DNA of 64,000 nucleotides from Takakia lepidozioides. Its lineage: Eukaryota > Streptophyta > Takakiopsida > Takakiales > Takakiaceae. Shown here piece after piece: positions 1-8,626 of the stretch. Within the stretch, counting starts at the first letter, position 1. Each line of letters opens with the position of its first letter. The stretch covers positions 38,729,053 through 38,793,052 of the forward strand of contig CM060732.1 of the NCBI GenBank assembly GCA_030704615.1. Reading direction: 5' to 3'. The notes under the pieces are model-generated. The model had not been told where the DNA came from. It was given only the letters and a program-made list of their open reading frames with translations, and made no database searches. A program made the translations under genes and the position numbers.

Positions 1-170
1 TTTTTAACAAAATGGACAAAAGTCAAAAAAAAAATTTAATTTTTATAAAACATTTATGTACATATTTATATTTTATGGTCAAATGTAATTCTAAAATATA
101 TGTTCAGATGAATTACTTTTTGATAGTATTAATTTTTTTAATTAATAATTAAAATCATAATTTCAATAAT
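1..170. other. AT-rich stretch, no gene seen
   Basis: Very A/T-rich sequence with no open frame of note, leading into the tandem repeat that follows. No feature recognised. Confidence 0.5.
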
Positions 171-455
171 AGCGATACCCCTTGTGAAGTTTGTAAACAC
201 CGATCCCCCTAATGAGTTTTGGAAACACTGATCCCCTTTAACAAAACTTTGGAAATCACCGATCCTGCTAGTGAAGTTTGCAAAAACTGATCCCCCTAAT
301 GAGGTTTGGAAACACTAATGCCCCCAATGAAGTTGGCAAACAATGCTCCCGCCCCCCTGCCGATCTTTCAAAACACCAATCCTCCCAATGAAATTTGCAA
401 ATAATGATCCCCTGCATAACTTTGAAAACACAAATCCCCCCTTTGGAACTTTGAA
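171..455. repeat. degenerate tandem repeat, unit about 28-30 bp
   Basis: About ten imperfect units of roughly 28-30 bp. The repeated core reads CCCCCTAATGAAGTTTG followed by an AAACAC-like stretch, with indels between units. The short open frames across it on both strands follow from the periodicity and are not taken as genes. Confidence 0.7.
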
Positions 456-1149
456 AACCAGATGTATGATAATAATTCACAGCGGTATGAAAGAGAGAGG
501 TAAGGGGGGCATTCCCATTTCCATTCCATAGTGGGCAAATTACATGTGCTGTGGAAAGCGTGTTCGCTATTCTATCCTATTATGCATGTCAGTCATGCCA
601 AGTTTTTTTTGTTTTTGGATAGGAATGGAGATACCACCCACACATCCTGGGCTTCTCTAGGATGGACACCTGACAGCCTACGATCAAAGTGTGCTTCCAC
701 CCAATGATCCAGTATCCATCTTGCAAGAAAATCCTGAAACAGCATAATCCCATGTAAACCAGTGACCCTTTGTGAGGGCTTTCCCCCACTTCTTTGTAAT
801 TTTTGTTTCCACGTACTTCTCTATGTATGTCATCACAAAATTACCCGCACTCCCACCCCCCTGCCTACGCAGGAACGTGAGGTGTGAGCCACTCCCAGTC
901 CATAATGTTTTTCCACAGAGCTGAGCTGGGTTCAACTTTGTGTATCTTATCCTAGTACGAATATGCGGGTGGTCTCTACCCGGCAAACCACTTGATCCCA
1001 AAACCAGACCTTCTCACCCCACTGGTACAATGGCTTGCAAGTAATACGATCTTAGGATGTCCGCTAGCAGAGCTGGATTTTGACCTGATGGAGTGGTCCT
1101 GAAAATTCTCAAGATCGCCAAAGCCGTTATTTAGCTACACCACAAAAAA
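456..1149. other. no gene recognised
   Basis: Contains only short open frames (up to 105 codons on the minus strand, 684-1001) with no family resemblance I can name. Probably decayed repeat DNA, since both neighbours are repeats. Confidence 0.4.
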
Positions 1150-1625
1150 AGGTTACAATGCACTATCCAACTTCCATTGCTAAAGAGCAAATGGGTAGCT
1201 AGATGGGAGCTCTATGGCTTTCAAAATAAGAATTGGCGAGTCATATGGAGCTCTATGTGGCTTAAGGCACGTCCTACCAAGATTGCTGCTCTTTTCTGGT
1301 AGGTGGTAAATAAAGTACTCAAAGTGGGGAAATGGCTTCAGTTCCAGGCTGCTCTTCTATGTAACTGTTGTGCAGCAGGCATCATGGAAATCGCTGGAGC
1401 ATTACCTTCTCTTTTGCCAAGCACCAGCCAAATTATGGCCTTCAATGAATTTACTCTTCTACAGAAATTGGAACACCAAATCCCTATCCTCTTTGGACCT
1501 TCTACTCAACTATGATCAAGCCATTAAACAGAGATCGGTAAACCGTCAAATTTTTGAAACCCTCCGGAGATCGACTCTTTGGCATATAATATGGAAAATC
1601 TATTGCAAAAACGTTTTCTGGTGAG
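1150..1625 (+). mobile_element. LINE fragment, C-terminal zf-RVT region
   Basis: Broken reading frames on the plus strand resemble the zinc-binding C-terminus of plant L1-type reverse transcriptases. In order one sees a W...WLKARPTKIAALFW segment, a CNCC pair, then ESLEHYLLFCQAPAKLW, and finally LRRSTLWHIIWKIYCKNVFW. This matches the C-x2-C ... H-x4-C layout followed by a terminal LW..IW..R..vF block in that domain. At least one frameshift and one stop separate the pieces, and no reverse transcriptase core precedes them, so this is a dead 5'-truncated remnant. Confidence 0.6.
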
Positions 1626-1696
1626 ACCACCACCATCTCTGTCCTTATTTTTAATGTTTTTTACGATTTAGGAGTGGCAAGAATGCTATCCCCTAG

Positions 1697-1973
1697 TGCG
1701 AGCCCGTTGGTGACCAAAAACTAGTGAATAAGCGAGCGAGCCGGAAAGCGACCAAGGAGAGGGGAGCTATTCCGGATTGTCATCTACCAAAGGGAATTTC
1801 CACTAGGCCCAAATAGGTGGAGGGTCTTTTGGAAGAGTAAAGGGGGACCGTTATGTCCCGGTGTGCAGCCGAAGCTCCAAGTTGGCCCGGCCGCCAGGTT
1901 GGGAGTTAGGTGCGCGCATCAAAGCGAGTAACTATGACTTGAAGGGGAGCTTACCAAAGTGAGGTGCACGACA
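1697..1973 (+). mobile_element. partial LTR, same family as the LTR at 52.2 kb
   Basis: About 275 bp are closely similar, in opposite orientation, to 52229-52500, the outer end of the 3' LTR of the Ty3/gypsy element on the minus strand. Shared landmarks are the segment reading agcccgttggtgaccaaaaa, the TTGGCCCGGC core, and the end GCAC-GACA, which supplies the CA expected at an LTR 3' terminus (about 1973). Homology stops upstream of about 1697, so only the 3' part of the LTR survives. No internal element sequence was recognised next to it. Confidence 0.75.
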
Positions 1974-3791
1974 CATACGGTAGCGTTGCTGTAGGGGTGG
2001 AGTCAAGAAAGGCATGGTCTAAAGCATGTGCAAATATCCAGCGGAACTCGAGGAACGCGGCTGCCATACATGCTACCTTCCAAGACACTTGGGGCAAATG
2101 AGGGCTCATCTGCAGTTCCCGAGCGATGGACATCTGTGTTTGGACCGACCTTCCTCCCCTCCGCTGGCGGGACCACCACGCGATCCTCCACAATGTCTCC
2201 TAAGTTTGAGTTCGAGCGTGACATCAACTCGAAGCACTTGAAGCCTTCCTCTACAGTTTCAAGGCTTCGTTACAGATAGAGCAGTTTCTTACGAAGTGTG
2301 TGACCTCTTGCCTAGTCTTCTTGTTTCCTCCATTGTGGCTTTTGGTGCAACTACCTTTTTTCATAGGATACCTTCCTTTGGAGCCAATCTGGTTCCCTTC
2401 ATGGATTTAGGAAATCTGTAGTATCCAATAAATCTACCATAGCGCAGCTTGTAGGAGCTGTCTCTTGGACAGGTTAATGTTATTCGGTAGTTTGATAGTC
2501 ATTTCTTAATCACTCTCTCCAGCGGAGAAGAAGAATTCGACAATCACTGATTACGGTACGGTGTGTGTGCCTTATGGTGTTAAAGGGGTTTTTATTTTTT
2601 TCCCCAAATAAACCCAAATAACTTGTAAAGGCTCTCTAGCCTCCCAAAACTATTTTATAATAAAGTTAATCAGGGCTACAATCCCCCTGTTCTGTTAAAA
2701 AAACAAAAATGGCTACATATATATATATATATGTTGGATACAGTTGGGTTGGATACAGTTGGAAGGAGCACCGGGTGACTGAGTTCAAATCTTGCTACCT
2801 TGTCAGTTTGGTATTCTTCTCCGCCTTCCCTTGGGTGGTGTCCCTTGGGCCTTGTACTTGGCCCCCTCATGGAGAGGCAGGCTATTAGGGTTGGAGTGTT
2901 TCGCTTTAATGAAAAAAAAAAGTTAATCATGGGTTTTGGCTACCGTTCCTCATGCCAAGTTTGCTTATCACTGGCTCACAAGAGAGGCCGGACAAACAAA
3001 ATAATTTGTAGTTAGGGTAAGACACCCTGAAACTGATTTGGCAAGTCACTACTTCCATCCATGCATATGATCTTCCAAAGCAGATTGCAGTGCCTGTGAT
3101 CAATTGAAAAAATCTCGGGCAAACCTCAAAGGGCGGAAGTACCTGGGGCAAGTTACTTCCCCTATACAAAACATCTACACGGCCACTAAAAACTGAATTG
3201 TTTGAACTTGCGTCTGTAGTTTCTCAACAACTGTCAGAATGGCAAATGTTGTTAACCCTTCAGATTGCCTCATCTTCAGGGAAGGTCCTCCTACATTTCA
3301 AAAATAATTTTCACTTCCCATCTCTTTTAGTTTACAATGTAGCCTGCCTTGCCTAATGCTAATTACATAGCTTCCCATCTGTCGGTCTCAACTTGATCCT
3401 CCTGTTTAAGCACACAACATGGGTGTCCAAGGACAGGCGTCCGTCCACTCTTCAAACGGAGAGAATTCTAGAGGGAGTCTTAACTGGTGATTGACATGTC
3501 CAGCTCGTATCCTAGGAGGCAAGACGCACAGTTGGAAAAAGCCGATTGACTTGATGAATCAAATCATCTGGAATGGCACCATTAGAAGTTCGACGCGCAA
3601 CTGACCTCTGACCGATTCTAGCCCCCACTCACCATCCTCATAATCCTCCTGGGCAACAGCACTCTGCCATCGCCCAATAGTTGCACCTACGACCTGCAGT
3701 AGGCGTCCAAGCCCCAGAACCAGTGGTTGGCCAGGCTCAACATCACCACCTGGGAACAGGATGTCAGCCCTACGACTTATCGGCATAGCCA
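1974..3791. other. intergenic, no gene recognised
   Basis: About 1.8 kb without a gene I can support. It contains a short (TA)n run at about 2718-2732 and A-rich stretches near 2695 and 2910. The part up to about 2280 may be retroelement sequence, as it adjoins the LTR fragment. The 3' end lies just downstream of the RPB3 stop and should include its 3' untranslated region and polyadenylation site; a 77-codon minus frame at 3559-3792 begins at the RPB3 stop and is probably untranslated. Confidence 0.4.
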
Positions 3792-6330
3792 CTAGAGGCC
3801 CCCACCACGCATGTGGGCTCCGAGCTCTCCAAACTGCTCATCAGCCTCTTCTGTATCAAATGAGAGCCTCACAGCATCCAACTTGGTTTTCAAGATCTCC
3901 ATTGCATTAAGAAACATCTGAGTAGCCTTGATGGCTCCGGTGGACTCTACCGTGAAAATGAAGCTATCTTCTTTGCTGTAAATCTCTACCAAACCAGGCT
4001 TGCCCATGGCATCTGCCTTCTTGATGACTTCTTCATCGTAGGTGTATGCTTCTGGGTCCACCAGCACCACCTGCATGTTTAGGTGAATCTAAGTGCAGAT
4101 TGTGAGCTGCAAGATCTTGCATAGCAGCAAACATACTAACTACCAGATAAAACACAGCGTAATGTAACTGAACAAGCCCAACTGAATAATAAAACTCAGA
4201 GAAGACCAGCACTAATTGGTAAATTATGTATGTTGACTAGTGGGTGTAATAATTATTTCACTGGAATTGACATGCTCAGCAATCGGATGAGAAGTTGTGT
4301 AGAAAAGGTTCAGAGACTGGCCTGTTGAGTGTTTGGGTCAAGTTCAAACACTTTCGTGGGGCTGCTCTCCACCCACTCGCGCTTTTCATCAAGAGACAAA
4401 GTTTCCATGAGAGCTTCATTGATGTGGATGTCTGGCTCATACTGAAATGTCACAGTTGCCGCTGGTGACCATTTAGCATGGTCTTTACCAATCCCCTTTC
4501 TCGCTATTGCCCGTAGCTTCAGCTCCTGGCCACGTCGCAACTTCACAATCAAGATGCCCCTGTGTGATCCAACTTAGTCCTTCAGTTTTTTTTGCTAGCA
4601 ACTCTGGAAACCTATAGCATGTATGAATTACCTCTACTGCCTCTAATAATTGAGTAAGGACTCACACGCGACCTGCAGCACTTTAAACCAAGGATATGGT
4701 CCACCATCATCACCAACGAGGGGGTAACATAGCTTGAAGAATGACTTGTAGTTTTGAGATGATGAAGGGTACTACAGCAATCTGGAAGATCTACCAATGT
4801 ACTCAGAGACACAGAAAAGAGTTTAACGCCAAGCTGGCGGGGGGGGGGAAGTTTGCCTTTGTTCCGGGGGATCAAAGCCACCATGGTCAGTTTGGCGGCC
4901 AGCAGAATCTACTGGAGCCACTTGATGATCAGAGCTCTGCAAGTCGTGGCTGGTCACATCCAGTGTCTGCTCTGTTGTGCACTTCACATTCAAGTGAAAT
5001 TCAATTGAGCAGTATTCACACCTGCAATCACCAGGAGTTAAAGCCATCGCCTTCCACCAGACGCTCTACATAAACAGCTTCCCTTGTTTCGACTTATAGC
5101 AGTACCCTTCAATAGGCCTCTATGTTCTTACAGGACATATGAACGTCATAGTAGGAAAGGCGGAAATGGCACCCTCAATGCCATTTTCTGTCTCAATGGC
5201 TTTGGCCAATTCAGGAATCAGTAGTTCTCTTTTTCACCTGCACAGGCTTTGAAAATACTAACAAGTGCTTGTTAGATGGTTCTGAGTATTTTAGTTGCAT
5301 GAACCCTGGTTGTTAGAAATTTGAAGGAGCAGTACAACATGCCGAGGGCTACTTTTCACCCAGAATTGTCTTGCATCGTTGTCTCTGCTCATTTCTTGCT
5401 CTCCTGGAAACTAGCCATACATGCCCTAAACTTGCTGTGGTATTCTGTTTTCCAAATATGCATTTTAAACTGCAGCCTCACCCTTTACAGGATCAACAGA
5501 GATGAAGAGAACCTATGCAACATTCAGCCCTTCTGTTTGGCATAGCACATCTACACAACTTCCCTGAGTTCCCCCCACAGTCCAGGGTTTAGGGTTTAGG
5601 TGTAGACTCTGTGTGTAGACAAACTTCAACTCAGAGATTGCGATAGCACCACTCAGAACAGCCATGGATCTGACTTGACAGCGTCCTTGCAAAATGGGAA
5701 TGCCTCAAAAGCGGCATGTGTGTAGAGTTGATTAGTTTTGTAGCCTCCAGGACCACCAATATTTACAGGGAGAGGAGAGAGCTGTACTGGTTGTCCGTTC
5801 CCTGTAGATGCTGGCTTTGAGATACAGTTGAGACTGCCTGATACTAACCTTCCGAAGTCAGGTGGGCAGGTTCTAAATCGCAATAGCATGAAAGTCCGCA
5901 CGCAAGTTTAGGGCATGTATGGCTAGTGTCCAGGAGAGCAATAAATAAGCATAGACAACGATGCAAGACAATTCTCGGCACCTGAGCAAAGGTTTTGGAC
6001 TGGCTGCCAGGATAAAAGGGTTAGAAAGGAAGGCTACCTGCCATCCCCATCGCAGGCATCGCAGTCACGGGAGAGCCGCATTTCCATGGCGCGCTCACTT
6101 GTAAGCGGTATGAGCCCAAGTCTGTGAGCCAAGAACTCGTCGTTCAGGACTGAAGTATTGTTCTCGATTTCCACCAGATCAATGGCCACCGTAGGAACTT
6201 CTGCGATCATAATCCGCCGCAGCGCATTAGCAATGCTGGCATCAGTGTCACGCAGCTCGAATTTAAGAAACTCATCCTTCATCTCCCGAATACGCACGGT
6301 TGGGAACCGTTGATAGGACACATTGTCCAT
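3792..6330 (-). CDS. NRPB3: DNA-directed RNA polymerase II subunit RPB3, four exons
   Basis: RPB3 is the alpha-like assembly subunit of nuclear RNA polymerase II and pairs with RPB11. Exons inferred on the minus strand: 6330-6038, 5021-4857, 4559-4322 and 4070-3792, giving about 324 aa (plant RPB3 is about 320). Exon 1 encodes [16 protein letters not shown] and the alpha-N dimerisation segment [18 protein letters not shown]. The zinc-site cysteines are C90, C93, C99 and C102, split by intron 1 ([12 protein letters not shown]). Exon 3 carries [19 protein letters not shown] and exon 4 ends [12 protein letters not shown]. Reading phases close at every junction (2, 2, 0). Introns 2 and 3 appear to start with GC rather than GT (AAAG/GCAAAC and CAACAG/GCCAGT). 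The coding sequence shows no disabling change, so this looks like a working housekeeping gene. Intron 1 is about 1 kb and contains a long inverted repeat. Confidence 0.93.
5362..5975. repeat. 74-bp inverted repeat inside RPB3 intron 1
   Basis: Arms 5362-5435 and 5902-5975 are reverse complements with about 4 mismatches in 74 positions; the sequence between them is about 466 bp. One arm begins agaattgtcttgcatcgttg. In the pre-mRNA this could form a long stem. Similarity drops at once outside the arms. The spacer contains a telomere-like agggtttagggttta segment near 5585. Confidence 0.9.
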
Positions 6331-7105
6331 CTCTCCACGCAGTAGTTGGCTTCACCCGTGTATCTCTTGCGTGTGTCTCCTTGGTTTGTAATCTCACGCA
6401 GATCCTTGGAACATGTGGGTATTGACTACCAGAGGGCGAAAGGCGAAAGTTTGATGAATCAAAGTACATCAAACATGCCGTGCCCTGTCACAACTTACGA
6501 GGCCGAAGTCCCCACAAAGACAGAGAACGAGAAAGACTTCCCACCCTCAAAGGAACTGAAATGAAATGGAATGATACTTTATAACGTCCACAGAAAGCTC
6601 AAAGGCTCAGACAGAAAAAGTGGCGAACAACCACAACGAGAACGAGCAGACAGACAGTGGAAGATGAAGAAGATAGTGGCCCGTTTGCAAAGTCGTGAAA
6701 AACGTTCATTTTTCACCTCTCACCCGTGCCAAGTTACTAAAACAGTGCAAACGTTTGCACTAGCAACCGTGTTGCCCCAGTTACGGCCGTTAGAAGGTAT
6801 CCAGTATAGAGGATCAAAGCTCGCAGGTTGGTTGCTGTCTCCACTCTCTCGTCCCTATCACGGGGCGCAGGCATGGCAGCTGACATCGGAGCTCTCCTGA
6901 TGAACATGCAGGTGGCGACCGTGCTCCAGACCCTGTTTTCTCCTTCCGGTGAGCTGGTGGGGGGCCTCAGATCATGCAGCAAATTTATGGGTCAGGCTCT
7001 GTGGAACCGAAACGGATGTCCACTGAGCAATTTCGGGCACGAGATCCTCGGAAGTGATGGCTATGGCGTCTGCCAGGAGTGCAGGGGAACGGAAGAAAGT
7101 TAAAC
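6331..7105. promoter_or_regulatory. divergent intergenic region between RPB3 and the PDF-motif gene
   Basis: These two genes start about 775 bp apart on opposite strands, so the region should hold both promoters. I see no clear TATA box at a persuasive distance from either start. A short LINE 3'-end remnant lies at about 6557-6610. Plus-strand frames at 6571-6900 and 6828-7103 have no recognisable domain and are not called. Confidence 0.4.
6557..6610 (-). mobile_element. short LINE 3'-end remnant
   Basis: About 45 bp match the extreme 3' end of the LINE at 19.84 kb. Both share gaaatgaaatgg, a short gap, then ctttataacgtcc and gaaagctc. The simplest reading is a severely 5'-truncated insertion of the same LINE family in the same strand sense. 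Confidence 0.55.
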
Positions 7106-8368
7106 ATGAGAATGTTAACGTATTTAATTGGGTCTCTACATTGTGTGCATCGGAGCTGTACAAGCTCCAATTTTTTCTCCATCCATACGAGCAGAAACTA
7201 CCGCCATTTTGGTCGAGGATGGTCATGGCATGGTCATACAAGGGCTCTAGAGGAACGTGAGTACAATCGGCACCCTTCTTCTCCTAGATCAGTTCCTGCA
7301 ATGTCGTGTGAAACTTATGATACTTAGAGGGGAGAGAGAGACTGAGATATGCATGAGTAGCTTGCGGCCAGGACCCCGTGGAACATCCTGTTCTTGTTGG
7401 GAATTACCCAATGCAATGGTGGATGGTCCAGTGAGAGTGTGGATCTAATTCGCTTGTGAGCGGGAGCGCTATTGGAATTTCGCTTCTGGATTTTGTTAGG
7501 GTTGCAGAGTATAGGTACATAGTCTGGTCGAAAAGGAATGCGAGTATGCTCCACAAATATACCCTGGCTTGAGGGGCAGCACTGTTATTTTAAGCCCTTT
7601 CAGTCTGTTCTGCAAGAGCTGTACTTTTTGGTATGTTTCTTGTGTGCATGAGTGCGAGACAACAGGAAGGAAGGGATTTGTTTTTCCAATGCTGCGTTAG
7701 CACTCCTCAGTTGACACTGGAACTTGGCGGGAAGTGCTCACATGGTTGGAGTTCTGGCACACAGGTCAAGCAATGAGCATAGATTGGCTCTGGCAGCAGT
7801 TCTTCTTGGATCCTTCCCAGTGGTGGGACCACAGGTTGAAGAAGGTATTTTCATGTGGGACTGATAGAAGAACTTGTCATGTGTCTGAGCTGGCATGATA
7901 ATGTTTTGTAGCCTGAATTGTATCCTCAACAACAACAAAAGGGTTTCTAGTCTGGGTCAGGAGGTCGTCCTCACTTGCATGACATGAAAGCAGGTGTTTG
8001 AGGCCCCTGCAATTATAAAAAGGGGCTTAAGAACATTGATGGTTTGAGCTTCGTCTATACAAAGCTATGGCTGCTAAGCTCTCGACTCATGGTTTGTGCA
8101 GAAAAATTCAAAATCACCAGACTTCAGACATAAGCACACAAAGGAGGTCCTTTGGATTAAGAGTTGTTCAAACCCCCCTTGGGTGAAAGCCGAACTAGCT
8201 GCCATGTTACAAGGTCGACCTCAACAAGGTGATGGCTGTAATGGTGGTGTACCCCAGGCAGCGCCAAGAAAAGAATACAATGGGTATGGTTTCGATGAGG
8301 ATTCAAGGGGCTCAACTGAAATAGAAAGGAATTGGTATGCTTTATTCTCAAAGTGCAGGAGATCGTAG
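7106..8368 (+). CDS. organellar PDF-motif (OSB-like) protein lacking an OB-fold, three exons
   Basis: Exons inferred: 7106-7256, 7765-7844 and 8102-8368, with phases 1 and 0, GT-AG borders and 165 aa. Residues 1-45 look like a mitochondrial or plastid transit peptide: basic and Ser-rich, almost no acidic residues (MRMLTYLIGSLHCVHRSCT...). Residues 58-109 match the PDF motif of plant organellar single-stranded DNA-binding (OSB) proteins: WLWQQFFLDPSQWWDHR, then SPDFRHKHTKEVLW, then PPWVKAEL. OSB proteins normally carry an OB-fold before this motif; none is visible here or upstream, so it may be a PDF-only protein or one with an unseen first exon. The PPR ORF follows on the same strand 259 bp after the stop. 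The motif assignment is strong; the gene model is inference, supported by decayed paralogues with exons of the same 151- and 80-nt lengths near 40 kb. Confidence 0.78.
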
Positions 8369-8626
8369 TTTTGAAACCTTTTTCAGTAAGTCACGGAGGC
8401 AGTTCTCTGAAATATCTGGAAGTTCTGAGAAATATGAAATGAGTTCATTCTTGTGTGGATGGCTCACGTAGCTTAGGAACCTTCTTGGTATGTAGCAAGG
8501 TTGCACTTTGAAGTATCTAGACTTGCTGAATGAGTTTGAGTTTAAGGGTTTGTACTAAGACTGGCACATCCAACTGATGGCAGGGTTAACACCTTCACTG
8601 CCCTTGAACTGAGACCGAGAGAGGAA

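Noticed and set aside
3559-3792. 77-codon minus frame starting at the RPB3 stop
   Set aside because: RPB3 ends normally with [12 protein letters not shown]. The frame lies in the expected 3' UTR and has no recognisable domain.
6828-7103. 91-codon plus frame before the PDF gene
   Set aside because: No homology that I recognise. It was considered as an OB-fold exon, but no OB-fold pattern or phase-compatible splice to 7106-7256 was seen.
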